Shown here one piece after another: positions 25,001-37,380 of a DNA stretch of 64,000 nucleotides. The notes beneath the pieces are model-generated. The model worked only from the letters and a program-made list of their open reading frames with translations. It was not told the origin of the DNA and made no database searches. Source of the stretch: Trichaptum fuscoviolaceum (taxonomy: Eukaryota > Basidiomycota > Agaricomycetes > Hymenochaetales > Trichaptaceae). The stretch is taken from assembly GCA_910574455.1 (NCBI GenBank), contig CAJSYZ010000008.1:1800707-1864706 (forward strand). Reading direction: 5' to 3'. How positions within the stretch are numbered: the stretch's first letter is position 1; the number at the start of each line of letters is the position of its first letter. A program made the position numbers and the translations under genes.

Positions 25001-25166
25001 CCCCGACCACTGTGGTTAAAGATGATGCTGATAGATAAGGAGGTAGCGCTTGGGTTGGCAAATCGGATGAGACGACCATAGTCGTAACACCAGTAGAAGG
25101 TACGCCGTTTACAGTGGTCACAAAGGTCGAGGCCGTTATGAACGACGGCAGCTCCTGGCTTGCCAT
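22068..25166 (-). CDS. Single-pass membrane protein with Ser/Thr-rich ectodomain and long cytosolic tail
   Basis: Three exons on the minus strand (25166-24942, 24743-22713, 22652-22068) give 946 aa. The N-terminal ~145 residues are rich in Ser, Thr and Val, with the same short theme (FVTTVNGVPSTGV, LTTVVGGVSTVVV) occurring twice. They lack a classical signal peptide. One membrane span follows (GIIIAAVVVAVAFVMLLCLW), then RYRRRRRALEY, a stop-transfer signal. The remaining ~770 residues are Ser/Pro/Thr/Gly-rich and probably disordered cytosolic tail with many potential phosphorylation sites. The layout resembles fungal mucin-like wall sensors in general form, but I do not recognise a named family. 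The first intron (198 bases) is long for this region. Confidence 0.75.
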
Positions 25167-25540
25167 GTGTCTTGAAGTAAAATTATATCTGTCTGAAAAT
25201 GAAGTGGTTAGTAGAGAACGTGGATGCTTGCTGGACAATGATAGGGGTGGGCACGTTAGCGTCACCGAGCTTCTCAGCATACAATAGTACAACTCACTAA
25301 GATGTGCAGGTTAGCGCTACAGCGCTTTGGGGGTGTTTTTTAGGCTTGTTTTTCGTGAGTGTCGTTAAGATTCGTCCAAGAAAACCGATGCAGGTAATCA
25401 AGAAAGGGGAGAACGTCGAGGACCGTGGCAGTAGCCAAAGGACCACTGAGTCCGAGCCTTCGTCGTTTGCGCGTGTAGAAGTTCAACGGCGCGGTCACGT
25501 GCTACACTAGTAGTACTCAGAATTCTCAACGCGGAAGCAA
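25167..25540. other. Divergent intergenic region
   Basis: 374 bases between the membrane-protein gene (minus) and the ECM11-like gene (plus); likely holds both promoters. No coding signal. Confidence 0.4.
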
Positions 25541-27383
25541 ATGCCGCTTGTGGCAGTCCTCGACGCCCGATTCCATCTTGACTTCATACCACCATCTCCG
25601 TTCGCAATGAGCGCCCGCGCACCTTTTCTTTTCGGTAACAAGGAGAAGGAGACATCTGCGAACGATGGTGGTGGCGACAACACAAACCCACGCATCCGGA
25701 CAGATGTTCAACCTAGTGCGCCGTTGGTGCGTGCTCCATTGAACGATGCGTCGAACTCCCCTCGCCCTGGCCGGCAGAACGACTTGACAACTACCTTCCC
25801 TGCTAATGATCCTGCGAATGCTAAAACTGCTTCGACCGCTCGCCCTTTTGGCAGACTTCTCAACGTTTCTACTCTAAAGGGCAACAAGGGCAAGAAACTT
25901 GGCGATGCCCCTGTGAACCAAAGCAAAAAACCACGCACTATGGCTGTTGTCAAAGAAAGCGGTTCGACCGCCCACACTGGGTTTCCCAACTCTCCTATGT
26001 CTCATCGCAATGACGCTGCTGATCAGAACTCAGCTCCTCCCTTCATGTCAAATGCTACAGAAATGTCTTCTCTTGATGCTCACGGTGGCTCCAGGCTGAC
26101 TCATGCTCGTGTTCAATCTCTCAGCGGAATTGCATTCCAAGCGCAGACACCGGCGGGAAATTTGCGCAATAAACAGGATCTACGAAACAGCCGCGTACCC
26201 ATCGCGACACCTCGTCGTGGCAACGAGTCTTTGGCTTCCTCGACTTCTACTCTCCATAGTCCACCATCACCAACGTCTGGATTGAATCTTGATCCCTCAG
26301 AACGCGAGGTATTCCCTCTGACAGTAGGTAAAGAAATAAATGCAGCGCATATACGCAGTTCTTTGTCTCCCCGTGCATCGAAACAGCGCCAATCTGGGGA
26401 TGATCACATTTACGACATTCAGATTCCTCTGGACCAACCTCTCTCTGGGAAAGAGCTCACACCTATTGATGTGGATGATATCGATGCTATGGACAATGCT
26501 AGTGATCAGGGTGGACAGAAGTACCTGAGGAGGGCAACTAAAAGGATTGGTCAAGCCTACGAGGATGAAGAGTTCGTTTACCCCGGAGAAGGAAAGAGAA
26601 GGAAAATGGATACCCAGGCTAACGAAGTAAACGTCCTTCAGCTCACCGAGAGACGATGCTTACCCTTTTCTTAGATGGGTATGGAGGACCATGCTATTAA
26701 TATGCGTCGTAGCGCGTATAACTCTCGTGACACCACTCCAGCACATCGCTTTACCTCTCCATCCCAGTACCCTCAACAGGCCCAGTCCCAGATGCATCAT
26801 CATGCTTCCCCTCAAACTGCGAAGTTTGAGCAAAACCACCAGTTTGAAGACCACGCGCTATTTCGCCTTCTCGGGACGGACATGAGTAACTACTTTGTTG
26901 CAAATCTAGACAAATACGAAGCTGCGAGGAAGCGCTGGACGGATTGCACGATGCAAGAATGGCAAGCTGGCGCTCAAGGTGAGAGACAACGGATGAAAGG
27001 GTGGCTCTCGACTCTTAATCCTTCCCTTTCGCTTTAGAAATGAAGGAGGGATTCGGCAAGATTGTCGATCTAGTGAGTGAAACATGGTTTTATCTAGGAC
27101 ACCGAGGAGCTGATCTTATTCCTTCACCCAGGCCGTGGAACACATGACGTTAGTACACTCTAATACTACCTTACCGGCAGGTCGATGAGTTATATCATAC
27201 TTTCTTACCCGCACTATTTTTCTTAGGACAAAGGTGGACCTCTTTGAATCCCTTCATACAAAAGTCGACGAGCGAAGGAAGACACTCGAAGATCGACAAT
27301 CAAAACTGGAGAAGACGCGCGAGAAGCTCGTCAAGAATTCGGGCGTAGTTCTGGGAAGTGTTAATCAACAAGGGAGCAAATAA
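25541..27383 (+). CDS. ECM11-like protein (C-terminal domain with coiled coil)
   Basis: Five exons (25541-26626, 26675-26978, 27038-27072, 27132-27148, 27227-27383) give 532 aa. The first ~360 residues are disordered and Ser/Pro/Asn-rich. The C-terminal ~130 residues, assembled across four short introns, form a helical block (LFRLLGTDMSNYFVANLDKY, then WTDCTMQEWQAGAQ, EGFGKIVDLAVEHM). A coiled coil follows (KVDERRKTLEDRQSKLEKT). This resembles the extracellular mutant protein 11 domain; yeast Ecm11 acts in meiotic synapsis. The assignment rests on remembered family features. Exon 4 is only 17 nt. Translation may start at the second ATG (25607, MSARAPFLFG), which looks like a more usual N-terminus. 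Confidence 0.65.
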
Positions 27384-27997
27384 CTACGATGACCCGGCCT
27401 CATTCTAACAATCAAGCCAACTTACGCTGCTTATCACAGACAGTTATGACAGATAAATACATATGTACTTTTATAAGTGTAACAATGACTGTGTACCAAT
27501 TGCTGTGTGTATGTATGTATACATGATTGATGCCAATGATGTTCTGCAGGATTATCGCATACAGTATGTAAGATGAAAAACCAAAAAATTTGTAGCTCGA
27601 AAAGGCCGTAATCAATATGAGCAAGAATTGATAGAGTAGCGATGAGTATATGCACCATTCTATCGGAAAAAGTGCATCAAATTTTGGGTTAGTGGTACAA
27701 ACAGCTCTTATATGAGCTACAATGTTAGAGATGTGTTGGAGGTAAAATGAGCATGCCAGTGGATAGATAGTAAGGCCATCCGCGATTGACTTAGAACAAG
27801 GTATTCCGTGTGTCATGGGTTATTCAAGGTCAAGATCGGGTAGATGAAATGAAGGATGAAAGAACATATAATGCAGAGAAATCCGTGATCCGTATCACCC
27901 TGTGGCGATTGTGAGCGAAATGATATGATGCAAAATATGGCATACTATTTTTTCAAGAGTCGGAAGGCCACGGAGGTTGGGCCAGGATCATGATCAA
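27384..27997. other. Convergent intergenic region
   Basis: About 600 AT-rich bases between convergent 3' ends. Contains TATGTATGTATA near 27510. No supported gene on either strand. Confidence 0.5.
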
Positions 27998-30422
27998 TCA
28001 ATTACCAGTGACAGTCGCTCTTTTCCGCGGAGACACCCGTCTGGCGGCCGGCAAGCCCCCCGCGTCGATCATCACGATATCCTCGCGCTCCTTGTCCCGC
28101 TTCCCAAACACGGGCGAGCGCGGCCCGCCGCTGGCGGCAGCAGCGGCGCTCGTGAACGAGACGGTGCGCGCGGCGTGCGATAGGAAGCCCGACGCTGCCG
28201 TGCGCGGCGCAGGTGTGGATGTGGTTGTGGATAACGACGCGGGATGCGATAGGGGAGAGTGGATGCTCGTGGTGGAGGTGGAGGTGGATGAGAGGGAGAG
28301 GGAGGAGGGGCGCGTGTGTCGGCCGTTGGAAAGCGAAGTCGTAGACGCAGGGCTGAATCCGTTGGTGTGTGACCGAGAGCTAGCATAGCTCGAGCCATTT
28401 GTCGGTGGTCCAGGAGGCATCCCGTAGCTCAAGCTCGTGTCGTCAAACGCCGGCCGGCCAAACCTACTGGGCAACGAAATCGGTGCACCACTCGAGTGCG
28501 GGTCCGTCGTCGGGGGCGTGCTCGGCGAGCGCGAGCTCACGCCAGAGGAGCTCACACTCATCGTCGTGTCTCTCTCTACCGGGCCCTCTCCACCCCTCTC
28601 CGCATCGAGATCCAGGTCCATGCTCGGGCTGCCCACACTCGTGCTTTCGAAGCTCGTGCTCCCGACGCTCGCCATGTCCTCGTCATAGCTGCACTCATCG
28701 TCGTAGTCCTCGTCCAGCCCGCGCATCGCCGCGCGCCGGCGGTAGTACCTCAAGTGATCGTTCGGGCCCGGGCCTATGCCCAGCGACGACACGGTGCTCG
28801 CGGTGCTCGGTGGACGCGGGTACGGCTCCGTCCGCGCCGCCGCCCGCGCGCTCAGGCGGAGACTCGCACTGAGGCTCGTACCCGCGTGCGGCGTTGCGCT
28901 CGGTGCGTGTATCGGTATCCTATTCATACTCATACTCATATTCTGACCCGAGGTCAAGCTGCCTCTCCTTACCGCCCCTGTCGCTCGCGCCATGCTCGCC
29001 CCTGCCCTCACATTACGCTGCCTGAGCTGAGGATCAATGTACCCGTCGGAGTCGGACAACTCCGCCTCGGTCTCCGGGTCCTCCTGTGCACTCTGACTCG
29101 TATCCCTCGCGGTTGAATTCGAGCCCCTTTGCCCGTTCGCTCTCCTATCAGCGTCATTCTGCTTCTTGCCGGCAGCAGATCCCTTGGGAGGCTTCTTGTT
29201 CCGCTTCCTGATACGCTTGTTGCCTTCGCCTTTGCTGAAATCAACGGTCCAGTAATGTCCTTTGCCCGGATCCGTTACATGTCGAGGCACCTTCTGAAAT
29301 GCAGCGAGGAGGGAAAGGCTGTGTCGAATCGATGTCTGTGTTGACAGCACTCCATAAATTACTTACAGTGAAAGAACAAAAGCTACTCACCTTCCAAGCA
29401 TTCGGGTTTTCACACTTCCTGAACCATTCAAATCTCTTCTCAATCGCCTCATAAATCTCCTGCAGCGTCAGCTTCTTCTGCGGGCTCGCGTAGATCGCCA
29501 GCTTCACGAGCGTCGCGTACGTGTACTCCGGCTTCATGCCCTCCTCCGGGTCCGTGAGGCTATCCAAACTAATCGGCGTACCCGGCTCGAGCCCCAGGAT
29601 CTCGTGCAACGTCTTCTCCCTCCCAGAGGGGAATGTCGGGCCTGGCGCAGGTGCGGGGACGAGCAGCGCAGGGTTCACCGAGCCGCCGCCTCCGCCGAAT
29701 TGCGCGCTCTGCTGGTGGATCGCGGCATAGTCGACTGCGGGCGGGACGACAAGCTGGCCGGCGCCGCCGCCGTTCCGCGGCGGGGGGCCGTCGTAGTGAT
29801 GTACGCGCGGGCGGTAGTAGCTCCCCGTGTTCGAGGGCGGCACGCCGCCGCGGAGGTGCTCGAGCCCGCGCCGGTTCCCGAACTCGTCGTAGCCCGGGTA
29901 GAGCTCGTGGTTGAACACAGGCCGGCCGTCTGCCCGGTGCTCGAGGGCTTCGGCCGGGGGCGCGAACGGGTTCTCGCTGTCGTCGAACGAGCGTCTTCTT
30001 GCTCGGCCATTGCCTGCGCCGTTGCCGTTGGCGGGGACGCCTGCACCGTCGCCCCTGGAGGCAGCTGTAGCGCGTCGTGTGCGCCTGGCGCGCGGTGTCC
30101 GCGTATTCGATGTATCCTCCAGGTCGTCCTCGCCGTGCGGGTCGTCCTCCGCCGAGGGGAAGTGCGCAGGGACTAGCATCGTCGAGATGCCCGGCGCCGA
30201 CGTCGACGCACCGCTGATGCTCCTAAGCTGCGGATCGATCGCCTCATCATCGACGACCGCGCGTCTCTGGTGCGTGTGCTGGTGGTCTTTATTCGGCGAC
30301 GTCGGGCAATAATAGGGCATCCCCTGCGGCGTCCTGTGCGCCTCAACACGGACTCCGTTCGTCCCACGTCTCGGCGTGGTGGTAGTTGTCGTCGTCGTCG
30401 TCGTCGTCGGGGAGGTGCTCAT
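27998..30422 (-). CDS. Forkhead (FKH) transcription factor
   Basis: Two exons on the minus strand (30422-29391, 29335-27998) give 789 aa. A Thr tract (residues 5-15) and a disordered half lead to the forkhead winged-helix domain at about residues 303-385. This contains [36 protein letters not shown] and NPNAWK, then across the intron [18 protein letters not shown], and GKGHYWTVD, followed by a basic [10 protein letters not shown] nuclear signal. The remainder is Ser-rich and disordered. The protein should bind DNA in the nucleus; target genes cannot be told. The only intron falls inside recognition helix 3. Splicing there gives Thr-Ser-Ile-Arg-His-Ser, where most family members have Asn-Ser-Ile-Arg-His-Asn. 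The start at 30422 is the first in-frame ATG. Confidence 0.9.
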
Positions 30423-31465
30423 TGTGTCCGGGTGTCTAGTCGCTGTCGTGGATTTCGGGCGAGAGTGGACCCACAACGGGGATAATCCTATTCAGCCCAA
30501 TCCAAAAGAAAAGACTGAGGCGCGGTTTAGGTTGCCGATCGAAGTTGATACTGCACGTAATTGGCAGGCGCTAGCTTCGCAAGTTAGGCGGAGGGGACTT
30601 GATCGCAAGCCAAAAGACCAGAGGAAGCAATGAGCAAACGACGCGACCACAGCTATCAACAACGCGTACCTCCAGGTGTCTCAAGCTCACGATATATAGA
30701 TATAGCTTTGCTCCCCTTTTTGGATCAAGATAGTAGTGTGGGTGTAGAATAGAATCCAAGAGGTATAGGTGGTAGTTTCGAGAGCAAAGAGGTTGCGCAG
30801 GGAGGAGGAGGATGTGGTACAAGTCGAGGAGGACAACAAGGTAGGCAGTCGCCGTGACAGAACGCGTCCCGTGCATTGTCTTTCCGTGTATTCCAGAAAT
30901 ACCAGGCTGAAATCAGTGGTGGTCCTCCTCGATTGCTTTCTTGCATCTGCGTATACACCAGTACACAATATGCAGTCAAGAACTTCCTTTTTAGGCCTCC
31001 AATCGTCAGAGTTACGCAATTAGGAAGGTTATGGTGGGTCCATGTGTGTTCTTTTGCGTCTCCTTCCTCGCTGCGTCGTAAGTCTTCTCTGGCAGGGAGT
31101 ACAGCGAAGAAAACTGAGGAGACCTTCCACCAGCAAGGGAAGAAGTAACAGCTTCGGTATATGAGCCACCGCTCTTGAAGGCATACGGCGAAAAGTATTG
31201 CAACCGTAAAGTCGCCTGAGTAGCCTGAGGCTGAGCCATCGAAGCTGAAACAGACATTCTTCCGGAACACTTACACCTGACTTCTAGCCTCATGTCCTGC
31301 GAGCTTAGGTACCTCAATTCAGTCGCATCTGATGCAGCGTAGACGCCGTTCTTGAGCCTTGAGCCGATGCAGACGGATCCTAGAATGCAGCGCCGCGTCA
31401 CCACCGGGTGCACTGCGACAATTTATCAGAGTAATCGTACACATGAAGTCAAGCCAGAGACACTC
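30423..31465. other. Intergenic, upstream of forkhead gene
   Basis: About 1 kb between the forkhead start and the 3' end of the LRR gene. A minus-strand frame at about 31012-31413 is open and moderately protein-like, but has no convincing ATG context, domain or spliced continuation. Treated as promoter and 5' leader of the forkhead gene. Confidence 0.4.
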
Positions 31466-33457
31466 TCAGGCAAGACTCTGTACCAAAAAACTCCTAACAG
31501 CAAAGTCCTTTTGCCTCCTATCAAGCAGCTCCTTCAACCTCTCCTCCAAGTCCTCCTTTGTTCCCGCCGTTGATATTTTCGCATTATACTTTGCGTGCGC
31601 CTCCAAGTTGCGTTTTACGTCCGCTGGACTGAGCTGATCAACAGAGCCAGGCTGGTATACGGAATCATTTGATAGGACAAGCGCGTATTGGGTGTGCATA
31701 TCTGTACGATGTATTGGGTTATTAGTTTTGAAAGTTATGAGGGAGCACATGCTACTATGACCCACTGTATATGTACTGCTCGCATTCAGTCGGGACAACA
31801 AGGCTGATGTTCCTCACCTCTGACTCTGTTTGGCTTTTCACACTCCAAGCTAGCTTTCGTATCCCGTCCATGGTGATACTTGTTCCTTTGAGTGAGATAA
31901 TCTCAAGCTGTCGTAGCGCACATAGGCTGGGGATACAGTCGTCCGTGATTGATTCATTCCATGCCAGGTCCAAGTAGGTCAGTGTATGCTTGAGCGCAAC
32001 AAGGTGCATAACACTTTTGTATCCAACATTAGGGATGAAGAAGGTTAAAGTGTTGAAGGCTCTTACGCCTCGTCACTAATTTGCGTATTGTCCAGGAACA
32101 AAGATTCAAGTCCGGGTAACTCATTGAAGTTGAGAATAGTGTCATCAGCGAGCGGGACGTCAGAGAGTACAATTTTCTGCAGGTGCAGGAAACTATTCGG
32201 AGTCTTGAACACTGTGTATATGCGTTATGTTCAGCACCGTGTCGCCGCATATATGCGCGAAATACGGCGGAGAATTCGAATATCATACCTCTAAGGATGT
32301 CACTGCCCCCAAGGTTAAGCCCATCCGCGCCATTAATTGATTCTGTAAGGTTAAGTTCGAACACTCTCGCTTTCCGGAGGAGGGCAAGCACGGGATAGCT
32401 TAGATGACCTGAGGGGTAGAGTATATGCGCAGTTAAGCACGCAAGCTTCTGTCAAACTATTCTGTTTATGAAGATGAGTGCTAGAAACGCCACCTTTTAG
32501 TCCAAGAATATTGACGATATCCTGGTGTGTATTCAGTCCTCGGAGTTGATCCTTTACGTGGACTCCAGAGAGTTGGTTTTGTATTTTGTTCATGAGCCGG
32601 AGGAGGCTTTGTGGCGTCTGGAATCCCACCTCCGGGCCAAATAGGTCATCTGAGATAGGATGTGGGTGTTCGCATTAGCAATTTAAACAGAAGTTAATTT
32701 TGATCACAAAAAGGACGAATGGACCTTGCAAATGCTTCAGAGCTCCGCAAGTGCATTGCTTTCTATCGACCCTAGCGTGGTCAGTGTCTGCGTCGTCCAA
32801 GTAGTCCATTTCACTATCAGGCCAGTAAGAATGGTAGTCATCATCGTGCAAGTCGTTCTGGGTATTAGCAGCAAGATCATTGGTATTCAGACATAATTGC
32901 AGTCGTTCAGCTCTAGTGGACAGCACGAAGGATTCAGCCACCTCGCTAGAGGAACGCTTGACGCGCTTGGCTGGCCGACCAAACAGAAGACGAGGGTCAG
33001 AGGAGTCGGAGGAATCTGTTTTTAAGTTAGTTGCCCGATGAATTCCTTTGCTTGAGGTGTCTTTCGTATCTTCGTCATTATCCATACCAAGCGCGGTTTT
33101 TCTTTTTGCAGCAGGACCTGCATTCGTAGTAATCGGGCTCTCCAACAGCGACGCCATATTAAGCGCAGAAGAGTCGAAAACAAGCCCAGTCTCAGCTCCA
33201 TTCTTCCCGAGGGTCTTCCGTCCGGCCTCGCAAAGCAAATTCGCATCAGAAGAAGCGTCCGAATCGAACGCGATCCGGAGTTTGTGGAAGTACGGAAACT
33301 GCCCCTCCGCCGACTTGGATTCTGCCTCCAGCGAGGCGTGGAAGAGACGCACACTGGCCATGTACTGCTGGGCGGAGACGTCGGGGCAGTACATCGGGTT
33401 GTCGTCGTCAATGAGCGGCAGCATACCAGACACAGAGCGAGTTCTGAGGAAGTTCAT
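31466..33457 (-). CDS. Leucine-rich-repeat protein
   Basis: Six exons on the minus strand (33457-32725, 32649-32494, 32408-32289, 32211-32067, 32013-31766, 31701-31466) give 545 aa with consistent phase. The N-terminal ~245 residues are acidic and disordered, with a basic cluster (GRPAKRVKRSSS) that may be a nuclear signal and a CTCG motif near residue 237. Exons 2-5 encode leucine-rich repeats of the RNI/F-box-associated type (LQKIVLSDVPLADDTILN, LPGLESLFLDNTQISDE, LTYLDLAWNESITDDCIPSL, LEIISLKGTSITMDG). The last exon forms a helical, charged tail ending in SFLVQSLA. No clear F-box is seen. A scaffold or substrate-recognition role is possible but inferred only from the repeats. Confidence 0.78.
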
Positions 33458-34680
33458 GTTCGAAATTCCAAAGATTAGAGGTGATATGCTGAGATGCTAG
33501 GTTCGAATAGTTTGAGCTGAGCTGAGTTGATATTGGGTTGCTGTAAGAGAGCGACGGTGCTCTGTCAGTTTGTTATGTGTGCCATGATGGTGAAAGGTCA
33601 AGAGACGAGACGTGAATTGTGCCACCCGAGACCCGACAATGCTTAAATTAGACGGTCGACTGGGTCTATGTACGACGGGAAATTGTTGAATAAATGACAA
33701 ATGAAGCTTGAGTCCTATACTCGACTGCAGATCCTATGTAATTGTATGGCAGTGTTCATGATATACTGCAGCATTGTAGCTCAGTAACGAGGCTTCTGAA
33801 AGGCTCAGGATGCATCTCAACAGAATAAGAGAAAGTGAGGGGATCAAACAATGATAGTTCTCCTGCATACCACTTTGAGACAGATCTACAAGCTCAGGAT
33901 GCCATGAGTGAACATTCGTGAGATATCGAATGATGAGGTAGACTTGATGATGTCCACTAAAACTTCTTTGACTGTTCCGTCAAAATCGGCAAATTCGACA
34001 GGCAGTACAAGCGCCCATCGGCTCCCCATAGCTTTCCTGCAATATGCTCCAAGTATGTATTGCCAAAGGCGATGAGGAGAATGAGCCAACAGCACCCCAA
34101 TCCAGGCCGAGATCTGTGTCCACGACCACTGCCTCATACCCATCATGATCAGACTCGGCATCTTCAAGTTAGCGCTTGGGTTCTCCAAAAGACCGTGGAG
34201 GTACTTCTGCAATAGTAGCTTTCTCTTGCATAGCCTTGTAGTATCGCAGGCTACTGCTCAGGCTGCGTGGATGCATGGTCTTCTCGGGCTGTAATTGTGT
34301 CTTGGTTTCCTTGTGTATTAGCATATTGATACCTTTTGTGGTTACAACAACTCACCAGTTTGAACCAAGAGAGGTTCAACAACAAAGTGTGCGCTGTTGT
34401 ACGACGTTATTCTTCAACTGGAGGCATTTGTGATGTACAAGAACAGGAGTAAGAATAAGAATAGCGCCTATGAAGAGCCTGAGGCTGATCGGAGTCCGGA
34501 AGTTATTCTGTACATGTACACCGCCTTCTCGCGGCTTTTTATATAACCACCATCCTCTGGCTTGAGAACACTCCCATCTTCGACGTCGACGCATCAACCC
34601 CCGCCATCACCAGCGCACTCGCCCGCCGTCGTCGCCGTCGCCGTCGCCGTTGCCTGTCTCCCCCCTGTGCAACTGGCACG
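33458..34680. other. Divergent intergenic region, 1.2 kb
   Basis: Lies between the LRR gene (minus) and the TPR gene (plus). Apart from a weak minus-strand candidate at 33886-34275, listed separately, no gene is seen. A GC-skewed CCGTCGCCGT tract just before 34680 precedes the TPR start. Confidence 0.45.
33886..34275 (-). pseudogene. Possible small gene or gene remnant
   Basis: An open minus-strand frame ends at 33886 and reads through KAMGSRWALVLPVEFADFD and KEVLVDIIKSTSSFDISR. A 48-base GT..AG segment with a CTAAC branch-like word (GTACCT..TTGAAG, around 34160-34207) would join it to an upstream ATG at about 34275. A second frame over the same bases also looks protein-like. No homologous family is recognised, and the short length (about 110-130 aa) makes this weak. 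It could be a decayed gene. Confidence 0.22.
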
Positions 34681-36989
34681 ATGCCCGCCAAATACTCACA
34701 CGCGAAGAAAAAGCTCGTCTCCGGACAGCAGCAGTCGCGCAAGTCCAACAACAACAGCAAGAGCGCCGGCTACGGGAACGGCAGCAGCAGCCTGTCGTCG
34801 TTCCACGGGCACGGGCACGCCCACCGCAACCCGACGCCGCACCTCGACCGCACGATCTCGCAGGCGATGAGCGCCGTCTCGGAGCTCGAGCGTGTCATCT
34901 CGCGCATCCTGCTCCTGCGGTACGAGCACGACATCGCGCGCCTCTACTCCACTCGCCTGCACAGCGTCGCGCTCGTCTACCTCCCGAAACTCATGCTCGA
35001 CTGCACCATCGCGACCGCCTCCCCCTCCTGGGTTGCCGCTAACGCTGACTGTGACGAGGTGAAGGACTTCTTCCGGGCGGCAATAGCGATGGACCTCCGC
35101 CAGGCGGGCGAGCGTGTTGCAACGAAGAGTGTGCTGTGGTCATACACTGCCTTGCGCCATTTTGTAAGTACATTGATAGACGAATCTATTGCTATGTTCC
35201 TCGATGTTAAATTGTTAAACTCTCGTGTGCGGCATGGAAGGCTTTGTCGAATAATGTACCAATATGCTCAAAACGAGGTCTCCACTCTCTGCGCTTGCTC
35301 CCTCATTTTCCGGCCTTGAAAGCCCATCTCAGTGATCTAGAAGCACTACCAACTGCAACGTTTGCAAAACCAGCCCACCTAACGCCGCTGGATGAAAGTT
35401 TCGACCTTCTCAAAAGTGATCTGGCCCGCAAGAAAAATAAGCCAGGTCCGGCTTGGAGAGACTGGGAGAAGAAAATACGAATAGGGTACGAGAGGCTGGC
35501 GGACACGCTGTGGAACGTCTCGAAGGAATTCGACGTACGGGGCTATGGTCTAGTTTTAAGAGAGAAGTTAACGTCGAAGTGGTGTGATTGTGGCTGCTCA
35601 ACGGATCATCTGGGCGAAGTCTGCGAGCGGACTGTAAGAGAAGAGGAGGAAGAATCCGGAGTTCGATCAGGCAAGGGACGAGAATGGGATGGACGAGGTA
35701 TGAAATCCACATCTTCTTGTGGTCCCCAATGATTTATTAATGTTATCCAGGGAGCGGAGTCTTCGGCTGGCAAACTGACGATGAGGAAGATATCTGGGAG
35801 ATTGACTTGGACTTTGGAGGCGTAGAACCGGAAGAATGCGATGGTGTCGATCCAGAAATGACCATTGGCGAATTAATGGAGTGGAGATACTTCAAAGCCG
35901 AGAAGGCCAAAGAACTCGTCAGTCTCTCTGCTCTCTTTCCGTACTCTTGGTCAAGAGGTTCATCATCCCTGCCACTTTACAGGGTAATAACGCGTTCCGG
36001 AGTCAAGATTTCGAGACGGCTATAAAACAATACACTAAGGCATTTGACATTGAGCCCGAACTGCCGCACTATCAACTGAATATCGCTGCTGCCCACTTGA
36101 AGCTTGCAAAGTCGGTCACTCTTTGTCTTTCTTATTCTCCGTGACGGTCTAATTTCGATGATTTCGCATATACTATATTACATGGCGTGCGGCATACTAT
36201 AAACAAACGGAATATATGCGTAGTTGGATCGCAGCAGAAAAAGCTTGCAACATCGCTCTCTTACAACATAAATCTGGTAAGGGCTATTGGCGTAGAGCGA
36301 AGGCCCGCCGGATGCAGGGCAGGACGATCGAGGCTGTCAAAGGTTCGTTTCCCATGCTCAGCGATCGATTTGTACCACTAATTCATCAACTATCTTTTCT
36401 CCTTGGTGACTTGACCGTGCGATGAATGTATGAATGAACAGACTTGAGGAATGTCCTGAAGCTGCAACCTGGGAACTCAGAAGCTTTGGCAGAGCTGATG
36501 GCGATCATGCCCTCTGCTGCAGCCGATTTCTCCCCCCCTCCAAAAGAACATAGGACCGATGAGAACTTGCGGTCCATACCATCAGGATCGTCACGATCCT
36601 CGTCCTCATCTTCGTCCTCTGGTTCTTCAAGCAATCATCATTACAATGGGAGTAGTACGAGCGGTCAAGCGAGCAGCAGTCGATCTCCAGGTCGAAGACA
36701 AACCACTGCCTACGCAGACGGCGGCAGTAGCAGTAGCGGCAGCGGGGGCGGCGGGGGGACTGGCAAACGCAATGTCTCCAAGCCTTTGCCTTTTGAAACG
36801 AACGACGCTGATGCGCTGAAGCTGCGCATTTACACGGCCCCGCTGCAGGTAGAGATGCCCGCCAACTTGAGCCTGAACAAGGGGTCGAAAACAGGGGGGA
36901 AGGGCAAGCTCAACGCATTCGATGTCCAGCTCGAAACTTATTCATATCCGACTTGGGAGAGGTGTAAGGTGCAGGTCGCTGCCCATTAG
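34681..36989 (+). CDS. TPR-repeat protein
   Basis: Six exons (34681-35163, 35241-35697, 35751-35917, 35983-36110, 36224-36342, 36442-36989) give 633 aa. The first ~60 residues are basic and Gly/Ser-rich. A helical middle contains a Cys-rich spot (KWCDCGCSTDHLGEVCE, about residue 280) and an acidic segment (DDEEDIWEIDLD). Tetratricopeptide repeats follow across exons 4-6: GNNAFRSQDFETAIKQYTKA, LNIAAAHLKLAN then WIAAEKACNIALLQ, GYWRRAKARRMQG, DLRNVLKLQPGNSEAL. The C-terminal ~170 residues begin with a Ser/Gly-rich disordered stretch and end in a more ordered segment. The TPR block, with its split helix pairs, suggests a co-chaperone-like adaptor, but the partner is unknown. The start is the ATG directly after a GC-rich leader. 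Confidence 0.8.
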
Positions 36990-37380
36990 CTCTTGTCTTA
37001 TTTCCCCTTTTGCAAGCTAATATATATATGTCAGTCTATCGTATGCAAGTGCACATAGTCATCAAAGCAGTAATCGACCATTGTTGTACTTTTTTCTCAC
37101 TCTTTTCTTTATATTTCTGTGCTATACGTGATATGTATTTGAACTGCGCTCAATTGACCCTCTTATGTTGATGTTGTTGTACCGCATACATGTAGTATAT
37201 GTACCCCGGGATCCATGTCTGACCGTATGCTCTGTGTTGTTCGATGTTCTGCCTGTGGTTATATATACTGCTAGATTACGGGTCTTAGTTCTGCTTCAGA
37301 TTTACGCCACTACTTCCAGCACCTTTCAACGCAAAAATGGCCCGTTAGGAGTTTTAAGTAAATAAATAGCCAGCATGAAC

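Noticed and set aside
28399..29116. Overlapping plus-strand frames opposite the forkhead gene
   Set aside because: GC-rich shadow frames of the Ser-rich disordered tail; the forkhead domain fixes the coding strand.
31012..31413. Minus-strand frame in the forkhead upstream region
   Set aside because: Open and moderately protein-like, but no ATG in good context, no domain and no splice continuation; left as intergenic.
33494..33512. GGTTCGAAT T-arm-like word
   Set aside because: No upstream anticodon arm or acceptor stem partner; it lies in the promoter of the LRR gene.
33765..33830. tRNA-like word TGTAGCTCAGTAACGAGGC
   Set aside because: It resembles a D-arm, but no acceptor stem pairing, anticodon arm or GGTTCGA T-arm follows at the right spacing.
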